A stretch of DNA of 64,000 nt from CAZSBB01 sp964605235 (lineage in GTDB: Bacteria; Planctomycetota; Phycisphaerae; Phycisphaerales; Phycisphaeraceae), in the NCBI GenBank assembly GCA_964605235.1, contig CAZSBB010000013.1, forward strand, positions 62,001 through 126,000, written 5' to 3'. A program made the translations under genes and the position numbers. The stretch's first letter is position 1. Every line of letters begins with the position of its first letter. Below, piece after piece: positions 16,985-25,525 of this stretch. The notes beneath the pieces were generated by a model. It was not told the origin of the DNA, searched no databases, and worked only from the letters and a program-made list of their open reading frames with translations.

Positions 16985-17971
16985 TCAACGGGATTGCAGC
17001 GTGCCCAGCGCCGCCTGCGCCGGCTCAAGCTGTCCCTGCTGCAAACGCGCCAGCGCGGCGGCGTCCTGCTTGAGATAGGCATCGAACATCCAACGAGCGA
17101 CGTCGCGCACCAACGCCACTTGCGCGGGGTTCTCCGGCCCGGCGCCCGGCCAACGCTGGTTGGGCCCGGAAATGCCGCCGAAGTTGTGCCAGGCGTCATT
17201 GACCCACAACAGGTATTTGTCACCGGCGGGCATCAGGTCATACACCTTCCGGCGCCAATCGCCCGCAAGCTTCTCCTGGCCACGCACGGGCGAGGTGTCG
17301 TTGTCGCCGGTGATCACCAGGATGGGCGCGCTCAGGCCCTGATACATCTGCCCAGAGCGCCGAAGCCTGGGCCCCATGGGACTGATCAGCACAAACGCCT
17401 GCACCTGCGGCGCGCGGAAGGATTTCTCCGGCACGCCGGGCAAGGATGGAAACCGCAGGCCGGCGAGCATCATGCTGGTGTGCGCGCCGTAGGAGTGTCC
17501 CGCGACGCCGATGCGGGTGCGATCCAGCCGGGCGCCAAACGCCGGCACGTCACGCGCGAGCTGGTCCAGATGGTCGAGCACCGTCCGCACGTCGCGTGGA
17601 CGCTGCGCCCATTGGCTGGTGACATGCGGCGAAGCGAGCAGGTCGGGGACGTTGCGTGCGCTTTGCCGTTCCTCGGGCGTCAGCAGGGTCGCCGAATCGC
17701 CGAAGGTGGGCTGGATGATGACGTAACCATGAGCCGCCCAGTCATCCACCAGGGGTTTGTTGCCCTGATTGGAACCCAGCGCGCCGTGGCAGAACACCAG
17801 CAGCGGGTACTGGCCGGGCGCCGTCGGCCAGGTCAGCCGCAACGGAATCTCCCGGGCGTGCCCCGCAATGGACAAGACGTAATCATCTTTGCTGCCGATG
17901 TCATCAGCGTGCAAGCACGTGGCGGACAGCACCAGCAGCAAGCCCGCGAGCAGATGAAGGTGGCCGCGCAT
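16985..17971 (-). CDS. Exported alpha/beta hydrolase (PAF-acetylhydrolase/dienelactone hydrolase-like)
   Basis: This is a 328-residue secreted hydrolase. A signal peptide (LHLLAGLLLVLSATCLHA) precedes an alpha/beta-hydrolase fold with an oxyanion region (PLLVFCHGALGSNQG), the nucleophile elbow GHSYG (IGVAGHSYGAHTSM), an acid after strand 7 (LVITGDNDTSP) and a His in VNDAWHNFGG. GGAGA precedes the start. It probably cleaves an ester or lipid outside the inner membrane; the substrate is not evident. It is transcribed divergently from the Kef-type antiporter and upstream of the aldo/keto reductase, 60 bases apart. Confidence 0.82.
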   Translation of the reverse strand: MRGHLHLLAGLLLVLSATCLHADDIGSKDDYVLSIAGHAREIPLRLTWPTAPGQYPLLVFCHGALGSNQGNKPLVDDWAAHGYVIIQPTFGDSATLLTPEERQSARNVPDLLASPHVTSQWAQRPRDVRTVLDHLDQLARDVPAFGARLDRTRIGVAGHSYGAHTSMMLAGLRFPSLPGVPEKSFRAPQVQAFVLISPMGPRLRRSGQMYQGLSAPILVITGDNDTSPVRGQEKLAGDWRRKVYDLMPAGDKYLLWVNDAWHNFGGISGPNQRWPGAGPENPAQVALVRDVARWMFDAYLKQDAAALARLQQGQLEPAQAALGTLQSR

Positions 17972-18062
17972 GAGCGTCTCCGATGATGGACACATGATAC
18001 GTGGCGCGGCAGCCGCGCCAGGTTACAGCACAGGGGACTGCCGACAAACCTCCGGGGGTTGG

Positions 18063-18078
18063 TATGCTGCACGTCATG
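18063..18078 (+). promoter_or_regulatory. -10-like box directly before the antiporter ATG (possible leaderless start)
   Basis: TATGCT (18063-18068) is followed after 7 bases by the ATG at 18076. This matches the geometry at scpB, mlaE and cca and was used to prefer 18076 over the ATG at 18064, which overlaps the box. Confidence 0.4.
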
Positions 18079-19794
18079 GACTTCTGGAGCGGATTGCTGG
18101 ATCTGGTGCTGCTGGTGCTGGGCGCGCTGGCGCTGGGGCTGCTCGCCGAGCGTCTGCGGCAAAGCGCCATTCTGGGCTATCTCGCGGCGGGGACGCTGCT
18201 GGGGCCGCATGGGCTTAACTGGATCAAATCGGAGCATGATGTCGCCCTGCTGGCGGAACTGGGCGTGGCGCTGCTGCTATTCACCATCGGGCTGGAATTC
18301 TCACTTAAACGACTGCGGCGGATGGGGAAAGTCGCGCTGTGGGGCGGCTTCTGGCAGATTGTGCTGACCCTGGCGGGCGCGGCGGTGATCGCCATGAGTT
18401 GTGGTCTGGGCTGGCGCAGCGGCGTGGCGCTGGGGGCGATCATCGCAATGAGCAGCACCGCGTGCGTGCTGCGGGTGCTGACGGAGCGCGCCGAGGTGGA
18501 CACCCCGACCGGCCGGGGGGCGCTGGGCGTGCTGCTGATGCAGGACGTCATGGTGGTGCCGCTGGTGCTGCTGGTGTCGGCGTTGGGCGGGGACGCGGGC
18601 ATCATCCAAGCCCTGGGAGAATTGTGCTGGAGCCTGGCGCTGCTGGTGGTGTTCGTCCTGCTGGTGCTGGGGATGAACCATTACCTGCTGCCGCGTTTGC
18701 TGGGGGCGGCGGCAGTGTCGCGCAACCGGGAACTGCCGATTCTGCTGGCGGTGGCGCTGTGTCTGGGCGCCACCTGGAGTGCCCATCAGGTGCACCTGTC
18801 GCCGGCGCTGGGCGCGTTCATCGCTGGCTTGCTGCTGGGTGACTCGCCGTTTGCGGTGCAGGTGCGCAGCGATGTGGCAGCCTTCAAAACGCTGTTCGTC
18901 ACGCTGTTTTTCCTGAGCGTGGGCATGCTGTCGGACCCGCGTTGGGCGCTGGCGCATTGGCCAACGGTGACGAGTACGGTGGTGGCGGTGATGGTGGGCA
19001 AAGCGGTCATCGCCGGGGTGGTGCTGGCGTGGCTGACGCGCTCGACGCGGGTGGGACTCGCCAGCGGTCTGGTGCTGGCGCAGATCGGGGAATTCGGCTT
19101 CGTGCTGGCGCAACTGGCGAAGGATCAGGGTGTGCTGGACGATGAGTTGTTCAAACTGCTGGCAGCGAGCACGGTGGTGACGCTGTTCCTGACGCCGCTG
19201 GTGGCGGTGCACGCGGGGCGGCTGGCGGCGTGGGTGGATCAGCGTCTGCCGTTCACCCCCAAGCCGCAGCGTGGCGGCGCCGATTCTGGCGTCTCGGAAC
19301 TGACCAACCACCTGGTGGTCGTGGGTTTTGGTCCCGCTGGGCGCGAGGCTGCCAACGCTGCGCGCGCCGCCGGCACACCGGTATTGGTGGTGGAAATGAA
19401 TCCGCAGGCGATTGACGCCGCCAACCAGATGGGATTGCACACGCAGATGGGCGATGCGGCGCGGCTGGAGGTGCTCGAGCATCTGCGGCTGCCCAGCGCC
19501 GCGGCGCTGGTGGTGACCTTGCCGGACCATCGCGCGGCCCTGCAGGTGATCCACCGGGCCCGGTCGCTGGCGCCGGGTCTGCCCATGGTGGTGCGCGCCC
19601 GCTATGCGCTGCATGCGGGGGAACTGGACAGCGCCGGGGTCACGGTGGTGAACGAGGAGGTCGGCGTGGGCCAGATGATCCGGCGCGAGCTGCGCCGGTA
19701 TCTGCTGGCCAGCAGTGCCAAGACGACCGAAGCGGGCGAGCCAGCGTTGCCAGGTCCACAAAAAGAAACCCCCGACCAGACAGCCGGGGGTTGA
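18076..19794 (+). CDS. Kef-type (CPA2) cation/proton antiporter with RCK domain
   Basis: This is a 572-residue inner-membrane monovalent cation:proton antiporter. Residues 1-380 form about 12 membrane segments with CPA2 signatures (LAERLRQSAILGYLAAGTLL, ALLLFTIGLEFSL, AIIAMSSTACVLRVL and LGAFIAGLLLG). The C-terminal part is a TrkA-N/RCK nucleotide-binding domain (LVVVGFGPAGREAANAARAA, ending in VVEMNP) that gates transport. It resembles KefB/KefC or YbaL in layout. It probably protects against electrophiles or adjusts potassium or pH, but the ion is not certain. The last 26 bases of coding sequence also form the terminator hairpin of the convergent efp gene. Confidence 0.9.
   Translation: MDFWSGLLDLVLLVLGALALGLLAERLRQSAILGYLAAGTLLGPHGLNWIKSEHDVALLAELGVALLLFTIGLEFSLKRLRRMGKVALWGGFWQIVLTLAGAAVIAMSCGLGWRSGVALGAIIAMSSTACVLRVLTERAEVDTPTGRGALGVLLMQDVMVVPLVLLVSALGGDAGIIQALGELCWSLALLVVFVLLVLGMNHYLLPRLLGAAAVSRNRELPILLAVALCLGATWSAHQVHLSPALGAFIAGLLLGDSPFAVQVRSDVAAFKTLFVTLFFLSVGMLSDPRWALAHWPTVTSTVVAVMVGKAVIAGVVLAWLTRSTRVGLASGLVLAQIGEFGFVLAQLAKDQGVLDDELFKLLAASTVVTLFLTPLVAVHAGRLAAWVDQRLPFTPKPQRGGADSGVSELTNHLVVVGFGPAGREAANAARAAGTPVLVVEMNPQAIDAANQMGLHTQMGDAARLEVLEHLRLPSAAALVVTLPDHRAALQVIHRARSLAPGLPMVVRARYALHAGELDSAGVTVVNEEVGVGQMIRRELRRYLLASSAKTTEAGEPALPGPQKETPDQTAGG
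19767..19792 (-). terminator. efp terminator embedded in the 3' end of the antiporter gene
   Basis: The arms AACCCCCG (19767-19774) and CGGGGGTT (19785-19792) form a hairpin. On the minus strand it is followed by TTTCTTTTTG, giving a rho-independent terminator 34 bases past the efp stop. It lies wholly within the last codons of the convergent antiporter gene. Confidence 0.75.
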
Positions 19795-19825
19795 TCGTGC
19801 GCTGAACTGAGGGGGCCGGCGGAGC

Positions 19826-20386
19826 TTACTCGCCGCCGCGGCCGAGGTATTCGCCGGTCTCGGTGGAGATGCGGATGATCTCGCCGATCTTGATGAACGC
19901 GGGCACCTTGGCGACCAGGCCGGTTTCGAGCTTGGCTTCTTTGAGCTGGTTGGTCTTGGTGGCGTCCTTGATGCCCGGCGGGGTGTCCTTGACTTCCAGT
20001 TCCACCGAAGGCGGCAGGTCGACGGAGATGACATTGCCCTTGTAAACCAGGCCGTTGACGGTGGTGTTGGGCTTGCAGTAGAGCAGCGCGTCGCCGAGGA
20101 TCGCCGCGTCGATGTTGGTCTGCTCGTAGGTTTCATTGTCCATGAAGACGGCGCCGGTGTTGTCGGAATAGAGGTACTCCATGGGGCGTCGGTCGAGGGA
20201 CACCTGGTCCACGTCTTCGGTGCTGCGCAGGCGCTTTTCCTGGTGCGAGCCAGTCAGCAGGTTCTTGAGCTTGACCTGGGAATAAGCCGGTCCTTTCCCG
20301 GGCTTGACGAAGTCGTAAGACACGACCAGCCAGACCTGGTTTTCCATGTTGACGGCCATTCCGGTGCGCAGTTCGCTGGCTTTCAC
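19826..20386 (-). CDS. efp: Elongation factor P
   Basis: EF-P binds between the ribosomal P and E sites and rescues ribosomes stalled on polyproline. The 186-residue protein has the standard length and three beta-barrel domains. The modification loop reads KPGKGPA with the tip Lys at residue 31, so a lysine-type modification is possible. No modification gene (epmA/B) is seen here. Other blocks are RSTEDVDQVSLDRRPMEYLY and IRISTETGEYLGRG at the C-terminus. Translation starts at GTG 20386 with AAGGA 8 bases upstream. It is a single gene with its own terminator. Confidence 0.96.
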   Translation of the reverse strand: MKASELRTGMAVNMENQVWLVVSYDFVKPGKGPAYSQVKLKNLLTGSHQEKRLRSTEDVDQVSLDRRPMEYLYSDNTGAVFMDNETYEQTNIDAAILGDALLYCKPNTTVNGLVYKGNVISVDLPPSVELEVKDTPPGIKDATKTNQLKEAKLETGLVAKVPAFIKIGEIIRISTETGEYLGRGGE

Positions 20387-20535
20387 AGCAGGAATCCTTG
20401 TAGCAAGAGGACCACAACCCCATCCGAGGGATACCTGGGGTCGGGGGAAAGAGGCGGAATTATGCCAGAAGTGAGGACAATGGGCAACGCGCCGGGGCTG
20501 GGGGGGCAGGGCGAACCCAGGTACCCATTTGCTGG

Positions 20536-20623
20536 ACGAGCCGCGCGCGTCAGCAAGCGGTTGCTGGCTCTGCGTCAGGCACTGCGGCTGCGCCGCAACC
20601 CCTTGCTGACGCGCGGGGCTCGT
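20536..20623. repeat. Inverted repeat with 28-bp arms (CGAGCC...GGCTCG family)
   Basis: The left arm 20536-20563 and right arm 20596-20623 are complementary over 28 bases with two mismatches and a 32-base loop. The arm ends (ACGAGCC / GGCTCGT) and the inner CGTCAGC match the ends of the tandem repeats at 38022-38636 and 34482-34742, so this is a solo member of the same family. It lies between efp and the Gfo/Idh/MocA gene. Confidence 0.7.
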
Positions 20624-20665
20624 TAGAAAAACGCTTACATGCGTTTGCCCGGGGACCAGGGGGAG

Positions 20666-21682
20666 TTAGAACGACAGCCCCATCTGCCGGCGCAGCTCGT
20701 CGAGCACGCGCTGGTTGCCCAGCGAATCGCCGGCGCTGATGGTCGGCGCGGCGCCGTCGCGCACCACCGCGGCAAAATCGTCGGCTTCCAACGCGTACAG
20801 CGGCACCGGCGCGTCCGTGACGTACACCTGCCGCACCGGGCCCGGCGAGCGCTGCAGGTTGTCCATGCGCGGCGGTGTCCCCCGCGCCACCACAAACTCC
20901 GCGCCGCGCTGCAACGGCTTCCACGGCACGGGAATTTCAATGTACCCGTCCTGCCCCAGAATCCGCGCCGTGTTGTCCGCCTGCAGGCTCATGCCACAGG
21001 TGAAACTCGCCAGCATGCCGTTGGGAAAATGCAGCGTGCCGATGGCGATTTCATCCACCCCCGTCTCATGCAGCTTGCCCATCACGCTGATGCCGTCGGG
21101 CTCGCAGCCGGCAACCGCGCGGCTGAGGTTCACGCAGTAGCAGCCAATGTCCATCAGCGCCCCGCCCGCCAGTTCCGCGCTGAAGCGCACATTGCCCGCC
21201 ACCTTGCGGGTCAGGTAACAGAAGCTGGTGCGGACGACCTTGATGGGCCCAATCGCGCCCGAAGTGACGTGCTCCATCACGGCCGCATGCTGCGGATGGC
21301 TGCGGTACATGAACGCCTCCACCAGCACGCGCCCCTGCCGCTGGGCGACGTCGAACATTTCCTGCGCCTGCGCCAGGTTGGTCGCCAACGGCTTCTCGCA
21401 CAGCACATGCTTGCCGGCGTTGAGCGCTTTGATCGTCCATTCGTGATGCAACGCGTTGGGCAAGGACAGGTACACCGCTTCCACCTGCGCATCGCGCAAC
21501 AAGGCGTCATAGCTGGCGTAGGATTCGGGCAGTGCGTACTTCTGCGCAAACGCAGCGGCGCTGGCGGCGGTGCGCGAACCAACCGCTGCCACCACGCTGC
21601 GTTTGGCTTCACGCAGACCGGCCGCGAATTGATTGGCGATGTTGCCGGTGCCGAGGATGCCCCAACGCAATGGTTCGCTCAT
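20666..21682 (-). CDS. Gfo/Idh/MocA family oxidoreductase
   Basis: This 338-residue NAD(P)-dependent sugar dehydrogenase-like protein has an N-terminal Rossmann fold with WGILGTGNIANQFAAGL, and the family hallmark EKP in GKHVLCEKPLATN (about residue 95). The C-terminal alpha/beta domain includes GGALMDIGCYCVNLSRAV with the catalytic-type Asp/His region. The start at 21682 was chosen because the upstream extension (to 21715) has no matching homologous start. It is the last gene of a minus-strand cluster with an SDR, an aldo/keto reductase and a glycosidase-like propeller, which together look like catabolism of an unusual sugar. Confidence 0.88.
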   Translation of the reverse strand: MSEPLRWGILGTGNIANQFAAGLREAKRSVVAAVGSRTAASAAAFAQKYALPESYASYDALLRDAQVEAVYLSLPNALHHEWTIKALNAGKHVLCEKPLATNLAQAQEMFDVAQRQGRVLVEAFMYRSHPQHAAVMEHVTSGAIGPIKVVRTSFCYLTRKVAGNVRFSAELAGGALMDIGCYCVNLSRAVAGCEPDGISVMGKLHETGVDEIAIGTLHFPNGMLASFTCGMSLQADNTARILGQDGYIEIPVPWKPLQRGAEFVVARGTPPRMDNLQRSPGPVRQVYVTDAPVPLYALEADDFAAVVRDGAAPTISAGDSLGNQRVLDELRRQMGLSF

Positions 21683-21751
21683 GACGGCACTCCGATGCGG
21701 GTGTGGTGCTCCCACCCTTTTACCATGCCATCGGCGAACCTGCTGAGCGAC

Positions 21752-22519
21752 CTAGCGCAGGAAACGCCCGCCGTTGATGTCCAGCAGCGCGCCGTTGAGG
21801 AAGCTCGCCTGATCGCTGGCGAGAAACAGCACCGCCGCCGCCACATCCGCCGCGTCGCCGTTGCGGCCCATGGGGGTCTGTTGAATGTATTCCTGCATCT
21901 TGGCGGGAGTGCTGTAGACCTCGTGATGTCGGGTGTCGATCACGCCGGGCATGATGGCGTTGGCGCGCACCTGCGGCGCCAGCTCGCGCGCCAGCGTGCG
22001 GGTCATCACCTGCAGGCCGCCCTTGGCGATGGCGTAAGGTCCAGCCCCTCCGGAGCCGCCGGTCTGGATCGACAGCGTCAGATTGTTGACGATCGCTCCG
22101 CGCCCGCTGGCGCGCAGGTGCGGGATGGCTCGCTGGGTGACGCAGAAAGCGCTGGTCAGGTTGGTGGTGAGAATCTGCTGCCAGACATTCAGCGAACAGT
22201 CCTCAAGCTTGACCCGCTGCACCGGCGATCCGGCGTTGTTGACCAGCACATCGAGCCGGCCGGCGGCGGCGACGAAATCATCCACCAGCTTGCCCGCAGC
22301 GGCGAGATCGCACAGGTCCGCCTGCAGCAGCACGCCGTCGGCGCCCAGCGCACGCACCTGCTGCAAAGTCTGCTGTGCTTCAGCGCTGCTGCGGTTGTAA
22401 TGCACGCCCACAAACGCGCCGGCCTGGGCGAATGCTTCCGCCGTCGCCCGGCCGATGCCCACGCCCGCGCCGGTAATCAGCACCGCCCGGCCGCGCATGT
22501 CGATCTGGTTGGCAGTCAT
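21752..22519 (-). CDS. SDR family oxidoreductase
   Basis: This is a 255-residue classical short-chain dehydrogenase/reductase. The cofactor motif is TGAGVGIG (about residues 16-23), NNAG is in LVNNAGSP, and the YxxxK motif appears as YAIAK in GPYAIAKGGLQ. The serine expected about 12 residues before the Tyr is probably in LTLSIQTGG. The C-terminus ends NGALLDINGGRFLR, normal for the family. It is separated by one base from the aldo/keto reductase gene (22521), so the two are co-transcribed. The substrate is probably a sugar or sugar acid, judging from the context. Confidence 0.9.
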   Translation of the reverse strand: MTANQIDMRGRAVLITGAGVGIGRATAEAFAQAGAFVGVHYNRSSAEAQQTLQQVRALGADGVLLQADLCDLAAAGKLVDDFVAAAGRLDVLVNNAGSPVQRVKLEDCSLNVWQQILTTNLTSAFCVTQRAIPHLRASGRGAIVNNLTLSIQTGGSGGAGPYAIAKGGLQVMTRTLARELAPQVRANAIMPGVIDTRHHEVYSTPAKMQEYIQQTPMGRNGDAADVAAAVLFLASDQASFLNGALLDINGGRFLR

Positions 22520-22520
22520 C

Positions 22521-23531
22521 TCAGTAAGCTCCTCGAATCAAAGGGGCAATCTGCTGGTCGTACAACTGGGCAAGCTGCTGATGGACCGCGTCGGACAACG
22601 GCGACAAGCCGGCGGCGGCGCAGTTGGCATCCACCTGCGCCAGCCGGGTGGCGCCGGGAATGACGGTGGACACCGCCGGGTGGTCGAGAATCCAGCGCAG
22701 CGCCTGTATCGCCATGGGTTGATCGGCTGGAAGCAACGCGCGCACCTGCTGGGCGCATTGCACCCCGGCGGCGAACGGCAGGCCGGCAAAGGTTTCCCCG
22801 ACGTTGAACGCCTGCCCGTCGGCGTTGTAGTGCCGATGGTCACGCTCATCGAAGCGGTGGGCCGCGGTGAATTTGCCCGCGAGCAGACCGCTCGCCAGCG
22901 GCACCCGGGCGATGATGCCCACGCCCTTCGCGGCGGCAACAGGCAGCAGCGCGCGCGCCACCTTCTGGCGGAAGATGTTGAAGATCACCTGCAGGCTGGC
23001 GCAACCGGGCTGCTCCAGACACAGCAGACCTTCCTCGACGGATTCGACGCTGACGCCCCAATGCTCGATCAGGCCTTCGCGCTGCAGCGCGCGCAGATGC
23101 TCGAAGACTTCGCCGTCGCGCATCACGTCAGTGGGAATGCAGTGCCACTGGGTGAGGAAGAGGCGTTCGACGCCGAGGCGCGCCAGCGATTCCTGCGTGT
23201 GGCGACGCACCGCGGCGCGGGTGAAATTGCCTGGCCAGCCGTTCTCGCCGTCATGTCGCCGACCCAGTTTGGTGGCGACCCAGACGGGAGCCGAGAATTC
23301 GCGCAGGAAGCGGCCAATGAGCTGTTCGCTGCGCCCGGCGCCGTACACATCGGCGGTGTCGAAAAAGTTGACGCCCAGCTCGGCCGCGCGGTGCAGGATC
23401 GCCAACGCATCGGCATCGCTGACCGCGCCCCAATCCTTGCCGCCCAGTTGCCAGGTGCCCAGTCCGACTTCCGACACCGGCACACCGGTGGAACCCAACC
23501 TTCGCATAGGCATCTGCGTGACCCGGGACAT
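22521..23531 (-). CDS. Aldo/keto reductase
   Basis: This 336-residue aldo/keto reductase has GLGTWQLGG near the N-terminus, NFFDTADVYGAGRSEQLIGR (catalytic Asp and Tyr), VATKLG (Lys) and LFLTQWHCIPTD. In the last block the usual catalytic His lies within QWHC rather than the common QLHW order. The C-terminal cofactor loop is TVIPGATRL. The ATG at 23531 has GGAG at ideal spacing; ATGs at 23537 and 23513 are alternatives. It is coupled to the SDR gene. Confidence 0.87.
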   Translation of the reverse strand: MSRVTQMPMRRLGSTGVPVSEVGLGTWQLGGKDWGAVSDADALAILHRAAELGVNFFDTADVYGAGRSEQLIGRFLREFSAPVWVATKLGRRHDGENGWPGNFTRAAVRRHTQESLARLGVERLFLTQWHCIPTDVMRDGEVFEHLRALQREGLIEHWGVSVESVEEGLLCLEQPGCASLQVIFNIFRQKVARALLPVAAAKGVGIIARVPLASGLLAGKFTAAHRFDERDHRHYNADGQAFNVGETFAGLPFAAGVQCAQQVRALLPADQPMAIQALRWILDHPAVSTVIPGATRLAQVDANCAAAGLSPLSDAVHQQLAQLYDQQIAPLIRGAY

Positions 23532-23654
23532 GGGCATACTCCATTTCACAGCCGGTGACTGAATCAAAAGGACCAACAACGTGCGGGCGATTGTAAGGGG
23601 TGGGCAATATTCCGGGCTGCCGGCAGGGGCGACCCGGCGCCGCTTGATGCTGAC

Positions 23655-25142
23655 TCAGCCCGGACGGGTCAGCGTCCAGCCGAACAACTGGGCCTGCCGA
23701 AGATAGCAGCGCAAACGAATGGGTCCTGGCGCGGGCAGTTTGATGATGGTTTTCGGGCCGGGGCCAAAGGTCACCGGATCCGCCACGGCGTCCAGCGGGC
23801 CGGTGAGGGGCGGGATTTCGTCCAGATGGTAATCGCGCAGCGGACGGCCCCAGACATCCTCCAATCCGACGACAATCTCGCCGCCGGGTTCGATCACCGC
23901 ATTGAGCAGCAGTTGGCCTGGGCCTTCCCAGTTCAGCGGGGCGCTGAGGAACTCGCCGGTGCGCGGCCCGGCTTGATAGCCCACGAAGCGGTCGCGCCGC
24001 AGCGAGAGCAACTGCATGTCATTGCGTTCAAGCAGTTCGACGCGTTGCGGCCCGGTCGCCTGCTCCAGCGCCAGGGCGACGGCGTGATGGTCATAGGGCG
24101 TGGTGCTCATATACAGGTACAGCTCATCCTCCACCCGCACCGGCGGGCTGGCGATGGGCACGATCAGTTTGCCTTCGAAACCGACCGGCCGGTCGTGAGC
24201 AATGAAGGGCTCGCGCAGCGCTTCGCGTTTCCAGAGCAAACCATCATCGCTATGCAGCAATTCCGTGGTGAAAACGCCCGCCAAGGCATCGTAGAACCAG
24301 GTGAAAGCGAGATAAGTCTGTTGATAGGGAAAAACCGTGATGCCCTGGAATTGCTTGTTGCGCCCGCGCGGGCCGCGCATGCCCGGTTCGTCGAAGCAGT
24401 CCAATCCGGGAGCGTCGCGTTCATCCGTGTCGAGCACGACGCGGGAGACGGACCAGTGCACCAGATCCTCGCTCTCGACGCGCGCGATCTTGCGGTTGGC
24501 GTGGGCCGGAACGCCGCAGTAGATGGTCGGGCGTTGGTAGCAGACGTATTTGCCCAGGCGGCGATCGAAAAAGAAGCAGTTCTGCGTATCCTGCGAACCG
24601 GGCAGCACGGGGTTCTCGGGGTAGGCGGTCCAGTGGACGCCGTCCTCGCTGTGCGCCAGGCAGATACCGCCGTAGGTGTCGCTGGGGCTGCTGTGGTAGA
24701 GCGCGGTGAACCGGCCGCGGGCGTGGGGATGGGGATCGGTCTGCGCATCGATGACGCAGAAGCCCGAGGGCCCGCCGTACCCGGTGAGCGAGCGTCCGCG
24801 TCCGTCACGCTGATGCGGCCCCATCACGCCGGGGTTGGCGGTGGAGCCGTTCTCGCGGACCACGCCCCAGTCGGGAAACTCCCAATGGATGCCGTCGCGG
24901 GACAGCGCCAGGCATTCGGTGCCGTCGATCTCCACGACATGCTGGGCCGGATCGCGCGCGATCTGGCGACAGTACCACATCCGCCACTGCCCCTGATCGT
25001 CGCGCAGCACGGAGCCGAAGGCTTCCGCACAGCGCAGTAAGGGTTGTTGGGTTTTGCGCGTCGGCAGGCCCAGGGTGCGGCGCAGCAGCAGCGTGTCCTC
25101 CACCAGTTGGTCGTCGATCAAGGCATAGGACTGCTGGATCAT
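23655..25142 (-). CDS. GH32/GH43-like five-bladed beta-propeller glycosidase
   Basis: This 495-residue protein is presumably cytoplasmic, since no signal peptide is visible. It contains repeated propeller-like strands with the pattern of S.DG..W elements (LALSRDGIHWEFPDWG, LAHSEDGVHWTAYPENP and LLHSDDGLLWKREAL), typical of GH32/43/68-like glycosidases. A distal beta-sandwich ends the protein. I cannot place the catalytic triad with confidence, so it may be an uncharacterised branch. The start at 25142 (MIQQSYALIDDQ) was preferred over 25157. As the first gene of the minus-strand cluster, it could hydrolyse the sugar that the three oxidoreductases then process. Confidence 0.65.
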   Translation of the reverse strand: MIQQSYALIDDQLVEDTLLLRRTLGLPTRKTQQPLLRCAEAFGSVLRDDQGQWRMWYCRQIARDPAQHVVEIDGTECLALSRDGIHWEFPDWGVVRENGSTANPGVMGPHQRDGRGRSLTGYGGPSGFCVIDAQTDPHPHARGRFTALYHSSPSDTYGGICLAHSEDGVHWTAYPENPVLPGSQDTQNCFFFDRRLGKYVCYQRPTIYCGVPAHANRKIARVESEDLVHWSVSRVVLDTDERDAPGLDCFDEPGMRGPRGRNKQFQGITVFPYQQTYLAFTWFYDALAGVFTTELLHSDDGLLWKREALREPFIAHDRPVGFEGKLIVPIASPPVRVEDELYLYMSTTPYDHHAVALALEQATGPQRVELLERNDMQLLSLRRDRFVGYQAGPRTGEFLSAPLNWEGPGQLLLNAVIEPGGEIVVGLEDVWGRPLRDYHLDEIPPLTGPLDAVADPVTFGPGPKTIIKLPAPGPIRLRCYLRQAQLFGWTLTRPG

Positions 25143-25525
25143 GGCGGGTGGGTCCACGCGGCAGGTGCCGCAGGTTTGTAGTCGAACTGAAGTTTCGACC
25201 TACAAGTAGCCAACCGCCGCAGGGGCGTCAATTCAAGCGCGTTGAAAATGCGCTGCGCCTGGGCGCACTGACAAGATGCAGGCGCCCTGCCCGACTTCAC
25301 GCATCGGCACAACGGTCGAACCCACCGACTATCGCGGCATCGTCAACGCCGGCGACACACGCCTGGATCAGCGCTTCATGCATCGCCCGTTCGGGCACGA
25401 GGAAGGCGACCACGTGCCGGCGCGAGGCCTGGATTTTGAACGATGGACTTGCTGCCGCGCAGCAAGCGGCGCCACTGGGGCGTGCGAGCCACCGTCAACT
25501 GGGGGTTCACGCGTCTGGGAGGCGG
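25143..25525. other. Intergenic region with a TTGTAG/CTACAA inverted repeat
   Basis: No gene is supported in these 383 bases. At 25176-25205 there is an imperfect hairpin (TTGTAGTCGAACT against AGTTTCGACCTACAA). It lies between the divergently placed promoter of the propeller gene and the 3' end of the hybrid kinase. The remainder shows only weak overlapping ORFs without family features. Confidence 0.5.

Noticed and set aside
15974..17986. Plus-strand ORF of 670 codons
   Set aside because: It is antisense to the aldo/keto reductase and exported hydrolase, both well supported.
20639..22663. Plus-strand ORF of 674 codons
   Set aside because: It is antisense to the Gfo/Idh/MocA and SDR genes.
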